Source: Rhodobacteraceae bacterium HLUCCA12
Lineage (GTDB): Bacteria; Pseudomonadota; Alphaproteobacteria; Rhodobacterales; Rhodobacteraceae
Length of the DNA stretch: 35,433 nt
Direction: 5' to 3'
Assembly: GCA_001314715.1 (NCBI GenBank)
Contig: LJSV01000025.1
Coordinates: 1 to 35,433 of the forward strand
The notes beneath the pieces are model-generated. The model was not told where the DNA came from and searched no databases. It saw only the letters and a list, made by a program, of their open reading frames with translations. This document shows positions 8,281 through 16,315 of this stretch, piece after piece (position 1 is the first letter of the stretch; every line of letters starts with the position of its first letter). The position numbers and the translations under genes are program-made.

Positions 8281-9003
8281 ATGATCCTCTACCCCGCGAT
8301 CGACCTCAAGGACGGACAGTGCGTGCGCCTTTTTAAGGGCGCGATGGACCAGGCGACGGTGTTCAATGACGATCCCGCGGCACAGGCCCGTGCCTTTGCC
8401 GAGCAGGGCGCGCAATGGCTGCACCTGGTCGATCTCAACGGCGCCTTCGCCGGCACGCCGGTCAATGCCGCCCCGGTCGAGGCGATCTTGTCGGCGGTCA
8501 CGATTCCCTGCCAGCTCGGTGGCGGCATCCGCGACATGGCAACGATCGAGGCCTGGCTGGACAAGGGCCTCGCGCGGGTGATCCTGGGCACGGTCGCGGT
8601 GGAAGATCCCGCGCTGGTGCGCGAGGCCGCGCGCGCCTTTCCCGGCCAGATCGCCGTGGGCATCGACGCACGCGATGGCCGGGTCGCCACGCGCGGCTGG
8701 GCCACGGAAACGGATCTCGATGCGACTGACCTCGCCCGCACCTTCGAGGATGCGGGGGTGGCCGCGATCATCTATACCGACATCAACCGCGACGGCGCCA
8801 TGCAGGGCCCCAATGTCGCCGCCACCACAGCACTGGCGCGCGCGACCGCGGTTGCGGTCATCGCCTCGGGCGGGGTCTCGTCGCTGGACGACCTGATCGC
8901 GCTGCGCGATTGCGGCGCGGCGCTCGACGGGGCCATATCGGGCCGCGCGCTCTATGACGGCAAGCTCGACCTGAAACAGGCCCTGGCCGCGCTCGGCGGT
9001 TGA
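8281..9003 (+). CDS. hisA: Phosphoribosyl-formimino-AICAR-phosphate isomerase (HisA)
   Basis: HisA catalyses the fourth step of histidine synthesis, the Amadori isomerisation of ProFAR to PRFAR, in the cytoplasm. The 240-residue (beta/alpha)8 barrel is complete. Catalytic Asp8 lies in PAIDLKDG and the second catalytic aspartate is Asp129 in GIDARDG. The phosphate-binding sites are QLGGGIR at about 78-84 and ASGGVSS in the C-terminal half. A clear AGGAG ribosome-binding site precedes the ATG. hisB, hisH, hisF and hisE, usually close by in this family, are not in the window: a copy of the intergenic repeat and convergent scpB follow directly. So the usual cluster is either broken or continues elsewhere. 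Confidence 0.96.
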   Translation: MILYPAIDLKDGQCVRLFKGAMDQATVFNDDPAAQARAFAEQGAQWLHLVDLNGAFAGTPVNAAPVEAILSAVTIPCQLGGGIRDMATIEAWLDKGLARVILGTVAVEDPALVREAARAFPGQIAVGIDARDGRVATRGWATETDLDATDLARTFEDAGVAAIIYTDINRDGAMQGPNVAATTALARATAVAVIASGGVSSLDDLIALRDCGAALDGAISGRALYDGKLDLKQALAALGG

Positions 9004-9023
9004 CCTTCACGCGCCGCACCCCC

Positions 9024-9090
9024 CTTCATCTTGCCGGAAAATACGCGCGGGGGTGAATTCGGCGCAGCCGAAGAGGGGGCGGCAGCCTCC
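9024..9090 (+). repeat. Intergenic double stem-loop repeat, copy B (after hisA)
   Basis: A full copy starting CTTCATCTTGC, then AAAATACGCG, GGGGGTGAAT, stem 1 TTCGGC (9058-9063) and GCCGAA (9067-9072) with a GCA loop, and stem 2 GGGGGC (9075-9080) with GCCTCC (9085-9090), which needs one G-U pair. It sits 20 bases after the hisA stop and before the convergent scpB stop, so it may also serve as a transcription terminator. Confidence 0.85.
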
Positions 9091-9147
9091 GGCCCGGCCC
9101 GCCGCCGGCGCCCCGCGCATCGTGGCGCGACCCGGCACCCGCGCGGT

Positions 9148-9834
9148 TCAATCCTCGAACAGTTCGGACTGGCCGGACACCGCGTCGTCGCCGGCCTCGT
9201 CCTGATCCTCGCCCGGTCCGGGCGCGCCGGGGACGGGCCGACTGTCCAGCAGCCCGGCGGCGCGCAATTCCTTCAGCCCCGGCAGATCGCGCGCGCTTTC
9301 CAGTCCGAAATGATCCAGGAATGTGTCGGTCACGACGAAGGTGACGGGCCGCCCCGGCGTCATCCGCCGCCGGCCCAGGCGGATCCAGTCCAGTTCCATC
9401 AATTGATCGATCGTCCCGCGCGACAGGGCCACGCCGCGGATCTCCTCGATCTCGGCGCGGGTGGCGGGCTGATGATAGGCGATGATCGCCAGCGTCTCGA
9501 TCGCCGCGCGGCTCAGCCGCCGGGTTTCGACCTGCTCGCGATGCATGAGCCAGCCCAGATCGGGCGCGGTGCGCATCGCCCAGCCGTCGCCCACCCGCAC
9601 CAGGTGCACGCCGCGCCCGGCATAGCGGCTGCGCAGGTGCTGCAACGCCTCGGGGATGTCGCAGCCCTCGGGCAGGCGCGCCTCCAGCTCCGACAGGGTC
9701 ACCGGCTCGGCGCTGGCGAACAGCACCGCCTCGATCATGCGCTCGACCTCGGCCATGGGCGGGGCCGGGAACAGGCCGGGCGTGGCCTCGCCGCCCGGCG
9801 CGGGCGCGTCCGACCGGGGCGTGTCGTCGCTCAT
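9148..9834 (-). CDS. scpB: Segregation and condensation protein B (ScpB)
   Basis: ScpB is the winged-helix (kite) subunit that binds ScpA and, with SMC, compacts and separates the chromosome. This 228-residue protein shows the two tandem winged-helix domains: MAEVERMIEAVLFASAEPVTLSELE at about 27-51, then RLSRAAIETLAIIAYHQPATRAEIEEIRG at about 105-133 with the following RGTIDQLMELDWIRLGRR. The C-terminal tail of about 45 residues is acidic and disordered. Its start codon overlaps the scpA stop by four bases (ATGA), which indicates translational coupling and supports a common complex. It is the last gene of a minus-strand operon that begins at nagZ or further upstream. Confidence 0.95.
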   Translation of the reverse strand: MSDDTPRSDAPAPGGEATPGLFPAPPMAEVERMIEAVLFASAEPVTLSELEARLPEGCDIPEALQHLRSRYAGRGVHLVRVGDGWAMRTAPDLGWLMHREQVETRRLSRAAIETLAIIAYHQPATRAEIEEIRGVALSRGTIDQLMELDWIRLGRRRMTPGRPVTFVVTDTFLDHFGLESARDLPGLKELRAAGLLDSRPVPGAPGPGEDQDEAGDDAVSGQSELFED

Positions 9835-10634
9835 GCCGGCCTCTCGCCATCACGCCGACGCAGGTGAATCGGGGCAAACGTCTCGGACTGGCGCAGTTCG
9901 GCCTGACCTTGCTTGACCAGCTCCAGCGACGCCGCAAAGGTCGATGCCAGCGCCGAGCGCCGCCGCCCGCCCGCCGCACGCCAGCCCGGCGGCAGGAAAC
10001 CCGCCAGATCGGCCCAGTCGCCGCGATGCCCGATCATCCCGCGCAACCGCTCCAGCGCGGTTTCCAGCGGATAGATGTCGGACCGGTCAAAGGCATAGGG
10101 GCGGAAATCGTCGCGCGTGCGCAGCCTCGCATAGGCCTGCATCAGTTCCAGCAAGGTCGCGGTGAACTGGGTGCGGCGGCGCGTGGACAGGGTTTCGGGC
10201 GCGCCCCGGGCAAAGAAGTCCCGCCCCAGCCGGTCACGACCCATCAGCCGGGCCGCCGCCTCGCGCATGGCGCCCAGCCGTTCCAGCTGGAACGCCAGAT
10301 GCGCCGCCAGTTCCTCGCCCGAGGGGCCGTCCTCGCCCGGTTCGGGCGGCAGCAGCAGGCGCGATTTCAGATAGGCCAGCCAGGCCGCCATCACCAGGTA
10401 ATCCGCCGCCAGTTCGATCCGCAGCGCGCGCGCGGCCTCGACAAAGCGCAGATATTGCTCGGCCAGTTGCAGGACCGAAATGCGCCGCAAATCGACCTTC
10501 TGGCGCCGCGACAGCGTCAGCAACAGATCCAGCGGACCCTCGAACCCATCGACATCGACGATCAGCGATTCGGCCTCGATGCGCGCGGATACGCTGTCGC
10601 CGGGCGTTGGGGCGGTGTCCTGCGCCCTGCTCAT
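9831..10634 (-). CDS. scpA: Segregation and condensation protein A (ScpA)
   Basis: ScpA is the kleisin that bridges the SMC heads in the bacterial condensin complex. The 267-residue chain contains the N-terminal SMC-neck-binding helices (FEGPLDLLLTLSRRQKVDLRRISVLQLAEQYL at about 31-62), the ScpB-binding middle with ADYLVMAAWLAYLKSRLLLP, and a C-terminal winged helix. Its start codon overlaps nagZ by four bases, and its stop overlaps scpB by four bases, so three genes are chained. nagZ-scpA-scpB is a conserved order in many alphaproteobacteria as far as I recall. The N-terminal 25 residues are poorly conserved. Confidence 0.95.
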   Translation of the reverse strand: MSRAQDTAPTPGDSVSARIEAESLIVDVDGFEGPLDLLLTLSRRQKVDLRRISVLQLAEQYLRFVEAARALRIELAADYLVMAAWLAYLKSRLLLPPEPGEDGPSGEELAAHLAFQLERLGAMREAAARLMGRDRLGRDFFARGAPETLSTRRRTQFTATLLELMQAYARLRTRDDFRPYAFDRSDIYPLETALERLRGMIGHRGDWADLAGFLPPGWRAAGGRRRSALASTFAASLELVKQGQAELRQSETFAPIHLRRRDGERPA

Positions 10635-11623
10635 GCCTGCCCTTCCGCTTCCTCGCTCAGGGCTTCAAATTCGGCTTCCAGCGCGGCAAAGTCAATCGCG
10701 GCGGGCGCGCGTCGGGCCTCCAGCGCCCTGGTGGCGCGCGCCTGCGCCGCGCCCTCCAGCGGCCCGGCGGCCTCGGCGACCATCGCCATTTCGGCCAGAT
10801 CCCCGGAACAATGCAGCACCACGTCGCAGCCCGCCGCCCGCGCGCGCGCCGCGCGCTCTGCCATGCGCCCGCCAAGCGCGTTCATCGCGATATCATCGCT
10901 CATCAGCAGGCCGGTGAAGCCCAGATCCTTGCGCAGCATCGCGATCACGGCCGGCGAGACGGTGGCCGGGTTCTCGGGGTCGATCGCCTCATAGACGACA
11001 TGCGCGCTCATCCCCAGCGGCATGTCGGCCAGCGCCCGCACCGGCACGAAATCGCGCGCCTCCAGCACCGATACCGGGTCGCTCACCCGCGGCAAGGCGT
11101 GGTGGCTGTCGGCATTGCCGGCACCGTGCCCCGGCAAATGCTTGATCACCGGCAAGACCCCGCCCGCCAGCAGCCCCTCGGCGGCGGCGCGGCCCAGTTC
11201 ACCGACGCGGGCGGGATCGGCGCTCCAGATCCGGCGCACGAGGAAGGGATGGGTCGACGGGCAAGCCACGTCGATCACCGGCGCGCAATTTCCGTCCACC
11301 CCCAGCGTGCGCAACTCGGCCGCCATCAGCCGGTGCCGCAGCCAGACCGCGCGCGCGCCCCCGCGCTGGGCGCTGGCATCGGGCCAGGCACGCGCCAGGG
11401 GTGGACGCAAGCGCTGCACGCTGCCGCCCTCCTGGTCCATGAATATGGGCGCCGCGCGCCCGACCGTCGCGCGCAACTCGGCACAAAGCCGGGTCAGTTG
11501 CGCGGCGTCCTGGACATTGCGGCCAAACAGGATGAACCCCCACGGCTGCGCCTCGGCGAAGAAGCGCGCCTCCATCGGGTGCAGCACCGGCCCCGAACAT
11601 CCAGGGATGACAGCCGCGGTCAT
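10631..11623 (-). CDS. nagZ: Beta-N-acetylhexosaminidase (NagZ, glycoside hydrolase family 3)
   Basis: NagZ removes N-acetylglucosamine from GlcNAc-anhydromuramyl peptides in the cytoplasm during cell-wall recycling. Its product feeds AmpR-type sensing in species that have it. The 330-residue single-domain GH3 barrel shows the family core: WGFILFGRN near residue 30, FMDQEGGSVQRL near 60-72, the NagZ loop VIKHLPGHGAGNADSHHALP with the catalytic His, and LLMSDDIAMNAL with the nucleophilic Asp. The start is supported by a GAGGGGG box. The stop overlaps the scpA start. The chain is slightly shorter than typical only in the C-terminal tail, with all active-site loops present. Confidence 0.94.
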   Translation of the reverse strand: MTAAVIPGCSGPVLHPMEARFFAEAQPWGFILFGRNVQDAAQLTRLCAELRATVGRAAPIFMDQEGGSVQRLRPPLARAWPDASAQRGGARAVWLRHRLMAAELRTLGVDGNCAPVIDVACPSTHPFLVRRIWSADPARVGELGRAAAEGLLAGGVLPVIKHLPGHGAGNADSHHALPRVSDPVSVLEARDFVPVRALADMPLGMSAHVVYEAIDPENPATVSPAVIAMLRKDLGFTGLLMSDDIAMNALGGRMAERAARARAAGCDVVLHCSGDLAEMAMVAEAAGPLEGAAQARATRALEARRAPAAIDFAALEAEFEALSEEAEGQA

Positions 11624-11653
11624 CGCCCCCTCGATCCCGTTCGCGTAAAAGGA

Positions 11654-12598
11654 TTACCGGATCAGCACCGGGATGCAATCGGCATTCTCGGCCAGCAGCA
11701 CCGAACAGAACCGCCGCGCCTCGGGCTCTCCGTCGAATCCATGCGCCCGAAGCCGGTAAAAGGTGCGCCCGCCCGAGGTGGCGGATTCGATGACCCGTCC
11801 GCGCCCGTCCATGTGCGCGTCGAAACGGCTGGCCAGATCGTTCCAGGCCTCGCGGGCCTCGGCCTCGGTGTCATAGGCACCCAGTTGCACCAGCCGCGTG
11901 CCCGGCGTCAGCGTGGTGGGGTCGATATCGATATGCCGCGCCGGCGCCATCCGCGTCGCCAGTTCGGCCAGCAGGGCCTCGGCCTCGGCATCGCGCCCGT
12001 CGTCCGCGGCGCCGGCGTTGCCGGCCGCCGCAGTCTGCACCGGGGCGCCATCCCGCGGACGGCGCGGCGGGATCAGCGAACGCGCCACGCCGGGTTCGGT
12101 GGCGGCCACAACGTCCAGATCGTCAAGCGTCAAGGACGCCTCGATCGCCTCTGCTGGCGCCTCTGTGGGCGCCTGGGTGGGCGGCTCTGTCGACGGCTCG
12201 TCGCGCGCGCCATCCGGCCCCGCCTCGCGGCTTGGGGCGGCGGGGCGGTCCTCATCGGCCAGATCAACCGGCGCCGGGGCCAGCGCAATCCGATCGGCGG
12301 CTTCGCCCGCCGTGCCCTCGGCGGCGACGGCGTTCACCGACAACCCCTGATAGGCTGCCTGCCGACCGCCCGGATCGGACGGGGACACCCGTACCGGCCC
12401 TTCCAGCGCGCGGATCACGGGCACCCCCGCGACATCGCGCACCATCAGGCGGTAACTCCAGACCCCGACCCCGGCCAAAAGCGCGACCGAAAGGATCGCG
12501 CCGACCACGTTCACCAACACCCCCAGGCGCAAGGGCTCGGGCGCGCCCTGCCCTGCCTGACTCGGGGCATGGTAGGCATCGTAATGCAACTGTGCCAT
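11654..12598 (-). CDS. SPOR domain-containing inner-membrane protein
   Basis: This is a bitopic protein of 314 residues. A short cytoplasmic N-terminus (about 1-24) precedes one membrane helix (about 25-47), then a long disordered periplasmic linker rich in Ala, Pro and acidic residues (about 60-230). The SPOR domain is at about 235-314 (TRLVQLGAYDTEAEAREAW at its start, FYRLRAHGF in the middle). SPOR domains bind denuded glycan strands at the septum, so a role in cell division or wall turnover fits, next to argS and the wall-recycling gene nagZ. A GAGAGG ribosome-binding site supports the start. Specific function within division is not determinable. Confidence 0.9.
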   Translation of the reverse strand: MAQLHYDAYHAPSQAGQGAPEPLRLGVLVNVVGAILSVALLAGVGVWSYRLMVRDVAGVPVIRALEGPVRVSPSDPGGRQAAYQGLSVNAVAAEGTAGEAADRIALAPAPVDLADEDRPAAPSREAGPDGARDEPSTEPPTQAPTEAPAEAIEASLTLDDLDVVAATEPGVARSLIPPRRPRDGAPVQTAAAGNAGAADDGRDAEAEALLAELATRMAPARHIDIDPTTLTPGTRLVQLGAYDTEAEAREAWNDLASRFDAHMDGRGRVIESATSGGRTFYRLRAHGFDGEPEARRFCSVLLAENADCIPVLIR

Positions 12599-12712
12599 GC
12601 TCGCCTCTCAAACCCGCCGGGTTTTCCCGGTCTTGGCCGTCATTTCCGTCCCGCACCACCCGGATGAGACCGGGTGCCGGGGTCGCCTGCCTGCGCCAGC
12701 CTGTATTGTTAT

Positions 12713-14455
12713 TCAGCGCATTTCGTCGACAGGCGTCACCCCAAGGATACCAAGACCTGCGGAAATAACAACGCCCACGGCACGCGCGAGCGCAATTTTT
12801 GTCGCGCTCACCGCCGGATCGTCCTGCACGAACCGCAATGCGGGCTCATCATTGCCGCGGTTCCAGTGGGCATGCAGATCACCCGCCAGCTCGGCCAGAT
12901 AGCCGGCGATGCGATGCGGCTCATGCGCGCGCGCGGCGATCTCGACCTGGCGCGGCCAGTCCGCAAGCTTGCGCATCAGCGCCAGTTCGGCCGGATGATC
13001 CAGCCCGGCCAGCGCCTGCCCCGCCAGGGCGTCGTCGGTCACATCCACCCCGCCCTCGGCCGCCTTGCGCAGCACCGAATTGATGCGGGCATGGGCGTAT
13101 TGCACATACCAGACCGGGTTGTCGCGCGACTGTTCCAGCACCTTGTCGAAATCGAAATCGAGCGGGGCATCGTTCTTGCGCGTCAGCATCACGAAGCGCG
13201 TGACATCGGCGCCCACCATATCGACCACGTCGCGCAGGGTGACGAAGGTGCCGGCGCGCTTGGACATCTTGAAAGGCTCGCCGTTCTTGAACAGCTTCAC
13301 CAACTGCACCAGCTTGATGTCCAGCGGCACACGACCCGCGGACAGCGCGGCCACCGCGGCCTTCATGCGTTTGACATAGCCGCCGTGATCGGCGCCAAAA
13401 ATGTCGATCAGCGCGTCGAAGCCACGTTCGATCTTGTCGAAATGATAGGCGATATCGGGCGCGAAATAGGTCCAGCTGCCGTCGGATTTCTTCACCGGGC
13501 GATCGACATCGTCGCCATGCGCGGTCGAACGGAACAGCGTCTGCTCGCGCGGCTCCCAGTCCTCGGGGGTCTTGCCCTTGGGCGGCTCCAGAACGCCCTC
13601 GTAGATCAGTCCCTGATCGCGCAGGGCCTGCAAGGCCGCCTCGATCTTGCCGGTGCCGTAAAGCGCCTTCTCGCTGGAATAGACATCCATGCGCACACCC
13701 AGCGCGGCCAGGTCGGCGCGGATCATCGCCATCATGCGCGCGGTGGCGAAATCGCGAACGGGTTCCAACCAGGCGCTTTCGGGCTGGTCCAGAAAGCGGC
13801 CGCCGTATTCGGCCTTCAGCGCCTCGCCCACCTCGATCAGGTAATCGCCGGGATACAGCCCCTCGGCGATCTCGGGCGAGCGGCCATGCGCCTCGCGATA
13901 GCGTTCATAGGCCGAACGCGCCAGCACATCGACCTGCGCGCCGCCGTCGTTGATGTAATACTCGCGCGTCACCTCCCAGCCCGCAAACGCCAGGAGCGTG
14001 GCCAGCGCATCGCCGAAGACGGCGCCGCGGGCATGCCCCACATGCATCGGCCCGGTCGGGTTGGCACTGACGAATTCGATATTGACCCGGCGCCCGCCCC
14101 CCATCGTGGTCCGGCCGAAATCGCGCCCGGCGCGCAACGCGGCCGGAATCACGCCCTGCCAGAGCGCGGGCGCCAGACGCAGGTTCAAGAACCCCGGTCC
14201 GGCCACCTCGGCCGAAACAAGGCGCGCATCCGTGCGCAGCCGCGCCGCCAGCGTCTCGGCAATCTCGCGCGGGCGCGCCCCGGCGGGCTTGGCCAGAACC
14301 ATCGCGGCGTTCGTTGCCATGTCGCCATGTGCGGCGTCGCGCGGCGGCTCCACCGTGACGGCTGACAGGTCCAGCCCTTCGGGCAGCGCGCCTTCGGCCA
14401 TCATCTCGCTCAGGCACTCCAGCACCAACGCGCGAATATCGTTGAACAGGTTCAT
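12713..14455 (-). CDS. argS: Arginyl-tRNA synthetase
   Basis: ArgS charges tRNA-Arg with arginine. The 580-residue class I enzyme has the N-terminal Add-1 tRNA D-loop domain (about 1-100), then the Rossmann core with the HIGH-type motif HVGH at 138-141. The KMSKR loop ([12 protein letters not shown]) lies at about 395-406, and the DALR anticodon-binding domain at the C-terminus ends VTPVDEMR. All are intact and length is normal. It is flanked downstream by the SPOR gene in the same direction and upstream by a copy of the intergenic repeat and the dGTPase-like gene, an order typical for Rhodobacterales. Expected to be essential. Confidence 0.97.
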   Translation of the reverse strand: MNLFNDIRALVLECLSEMMAEGALPEGLDLSAVTVEPPRDAAHGDMATNAAMVLAKPAGARPREIAETLAARLRTDARLVSAEVAGPGFLNLRLAPALWQGVIPAALRAGRDFGRTTMGGGRRVNIEFVSANPTGPMHVGHARGAVFGDALATLLAFAGWEVTREYYINDGGAQVDVLARSAYERYREAHGRSPEIAEGLYPGDYLIEVGEALKAEYGGRFLDQPESAWLEPVRDFATARMMAMIRADLAALGVRMDVYSSEKALYGTGKIEAALQALRDQGLIYEGVLEPPKGKTPEDWEPREQTLFRSTAHGDDVDRPVKKSDGSWTYFAPDIAYHFDKIERGFDALIDIFGADHGGYVKRMKAAVAALSAGRVPLDIKLVQLVKLFKNGEPFKMSKRAGTFVTLRDVVDMVGADVTRFVMLTRKNDAPLDFDFDKVLEQSRDNPVWYVQYAHARINSVLRKAAEGGVDVTDDALAGQALAGLDHPAELALMRKLADWPRQVEIAARAHEPHRIAGYLAELAGDLHAHWNRGNDEPALRFVQDDPAVSATKIALARAVGVVISAGLGILGVTPVDEMR

Positions 14456-14531
14456 GTCGTCGTCCCTCTGATTGCCCCTGCACTACCATGGCGGACGGCA
14501 AGGTCAATCACCCCGCGTCCTGTCGCGCCCG

Positions 14532-14596
14532 CTTCATCTTGCCCCAAATACGCTGGGGGTGAATGGGCCGCAGGCCCAGAGGGGGCAAAGCCCCCT
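14532..14596 (+). repeat. Intergenic double stem-loop repeat, copy C
   Basis: Full copy between the argS start and the dgt stop. It begins CTTCATCTTGCC, followed by AAATACGCT and GGGGGTGAAT. Stem 1 differs in sequence from copies A and B: GGGCC (14565-14569) and GGCCC (14573-14577), but the GCA loop is kept. Stem 2 is GGGGGC (14581-14586) and GCCCCC (14590-14595). On the minus strand it lies just after the dgt-like gene, where it may act as a terminator. Confidence 0.88.
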
Positions 14597-14602
14597 GCCC
14601 CG

Positions 14603-15823
14603 TCAGCCCTGTCCGCGCCCCGACACGATATAGCGCGTGAACCGCGCCGCGTCCGATCCCATCAGCCGGGCGTGGTCCTGCAAGGCAAAGCGATCGGTCA
14701 TGCCGGCGACATAATCGGCGACGATCCGCGCCAGCCCGGCCTCCTCTTCGCCGGCGGCGGCGACATCGGCGCGCCATTCGGCCGGCAGCTGCGCCGGATC
14801 GCGCAGATAGAGCGTGAACAGATCCCGCACCACCTCGGTCACTTCGGCGCGCATCGCCACCACGCGCGGGGCGCGATACATCCGCGTGAACAGGAAGTTG
14901 CGGATGACCTTGAGTTCGCGAAACAGCTTGTCCGAGAACCGGATGATGGTCACGCCCAATTGGCGCACGGCATCGGCATCGGCGGGTTCGGCGGCCTCGA
15001 GCCGGTGGCGGGCCACGGCGATCACGTCCTCGACCATGGTGCCGAACACCCGCCTCAGCGCCTCGTGCCGGCGCCGCATGCGGTCAAGACCGGGATAGAG
15101 CGCATCAACCTCGGCAAAGGCCGGGCCGGTGATCGGCAGGGCCATCAGATCGGCCTCGTCGAACAGGCCCGAGCGCAGGCCGTCGTGCAGATCGTGGTGA
15201 TTATAGGCCACATCGTCGGCGATGGCCGCAACCTGGGCCTCGGCCGAGGCATGGGTCTCCAGCGCCAGGTCATGCGCGGCGTTGTAATCGACCAGAGCCT
15301 GCGGCAACGGTCCCTTCCTCGGGGTGCCATCGGCCGCGATCAGCGGGCCGTTGTGCTTGGCGATCCCTTCCAGCGTTTCCCAGGTCAGGTTCAGCCCGTC
15401 GAATTCGGCGTAATGGCGTTCCAGCCGTGTGACGATGCGCAGGGCCTGCGCGTTATGGTCGAACCCGCCATGGGGCTCCATCAGCGCGGCCAGCGCCTCT
15501 TCGCCGGTATGGCCAAAGGGGGTGTGACCCAGGTCATGCGCCAGCGCGATCGCCTCGGCCAGGTCGGTATTCAGCCCCAGCGCCCCGGCCAGCGTCCGCG
15601 CCACCTGCGCCACCTCGATCGAATGGGTCAGCCGGGTGCGGTAGTAATCGCCCTCGTGCTCGATAAAGACCTGGGTCTTGTGCTTGAGCCGCCGAAAGGC
15701 CGAGGAATGGATGATCCGGTCACGGTCGCGCTGAAACTCGGACCGAAAGGTCGAGATCCGCTCGGGATAGAGCCGACCGCGCGATTGGCCGGGATCGGCG
15801 GCATAGGGGGCAAAGGCGCTCAT
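14603..15823 (-). CDS. dgt: dGTP triphosphohydrolase-like HD domain protein
   Basis: This 406-residue HD-superfamily phosphohydrolase belongs to the deoxyguanosinetriphosphate triphosphohydrolase-like group, which splits dNTPs to deoxynucleosides and triphosphate and thereby trims nucleotide pools. The metal-binding pattern is complete: His67 in RLTHSIEV, His96-Asp97 in ALAHDLGHTPFGH, and a later Asp in the DDVAYNHHDL region at about 204-213. The substrate-facing RRLKHKTQVF stretch at about 44-53 is typical. It is usually annotated as 'dGTPase-like protein'; true specificity of the alphaproteobacterial branch is often broader than dGTP. It is divergent from the erpA-like gene, with the two starts about 130 bases apart. 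Confidence 0.92.
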   Translation of the reverse strand: MSAFAPYAADPGQSRGRLYPERISTFRSEFQRDRDRIIHSSAFRRLKHKTQVFIEHEGDYYRTRLTHSIEVAQVARTLAGALGLNTDLAEAIALAHDLGHTPFGHTGEEALAALMEPHGGFDHNAQALRIVTRLERHYAEFDGLNLTWETLEGIAKHNGPLIAADGTPRKGPLPQALVDYNAAHDLALETHASAEAQVAAIADDVAYNHHDLHDGLRSGLFDEADLMALPITGPAFAEVDALYPGLDRMRRRHEALRRVFGTMVEDVIAVARHRLEAAEPADADAVRQLGVTIIRFSDKLFRELKVIRNFLFTRMYRAPRVVAMRAEVTEVVRDLFTLYLRDPAQLPAEWRADVAAAGEEEAGLARIVADYVAGMTDRFALQDHARLMGSDAARFTRYIVSGRGQG

Positions 15824-15950
15824 GCGGGGCTTCGTCCTTTTCAGGCCGGGGTTGCGTGGCTCGTGGGGGCTTGTGTGCGGACGCGGCCTTGCCGCATCGC
15901 CCCGCCCCGCTTATATCTGCCAAGATGCACAGGGAAAACGCCGACAAACC

Positions 15951-16277
15951 ATGAATCTGCCACCCAAGGTAACCGATCGCGCCTTTGAACGACTGGCCGA
16001 GATCGCCGAACAGGCGGGCACGGCGCAAGCGCTGCGCGTGGCCGTGGCAGGGGGCGGATGTTCGGGGTTTCAGTATGAAATCACGCTCGATGCCCCCGCC
16101 GAAGACGATCTGGTGATCGAGGGCGAGGGCCAGAAGGTCGTGATCGACCCGGTGTCGCTGCCATTTCTGTCAAATGCCGTGATCGACTTTTCCGAAGAAT
16201 TGATCGGCGCGCGCTTCGTGGTCGACAATCCCAACGCAAGCTCAAGCTGCGGCTGCGGGATCAGCTTTTCGATGTAA
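15951..16277 (+). CDS. erpA: Iron-sulfur cluster insertion protein (ErpA/IscA family)
   Basis: A 108-residue A-type carrier that delivers [2Fe-2S] or [4Fe-4S] clusters to apo-enzymes. The three cluster cysteines are present as Cys37 (GGGCSGFQY), Cys100 and Cys102 (SSCGCGISF). The ErpA-like signature VDNPNASSSCGCG favours ErpA over IscA or SufA, though I cannot separate these with certainty without an alignment. The ATG at 15951 fits the family length; the frame is open further upstream but the extra 43 residues overlap the divergent promoter region and look non-coding. No isc or suf gene is nearby. A terminator-like hairpin with a T-run follows. Confidence 0.93.
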   Translation: MNLPPKVTDRAFERLAEIAEQAGTAQALRVAVAGGGCSGFQYEITLDAPAEDDLVIEGEGQKVVIDPVSLPFLSNAVIDFSEELIGARFVVDNPNASSSCGCGISFSM

Positions 16278-16281
16278 GCAT

Positions 16282-16314
16282 CGCCCGGCGACGGCCCGGT
16301 CCTGGCGTCTTTTT
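16282..16314 (+). terminator. Intrinsic terminator of the erpA-like gene
   Basis: CGCC (16282-16285) pairs with GGCG (16304-16307), with GG (16287-16288) and CC (16301-16302) inside across a C/T mismatch, and a run of five T follows (16310-16314). It sits in the 38-base gap between convergent erpA and the antiporter gene. Confidence 0.5.
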
Positions 16315-16315
16315 G

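Noticed and set aside
10607-14365. Two plus-strand open frames of 686 and 563 codons opposite nagZ, SPOR and argS
   Set aside because: They are antisense to firm genes, with no domain or start signal. Composition is that of a shadow frame.
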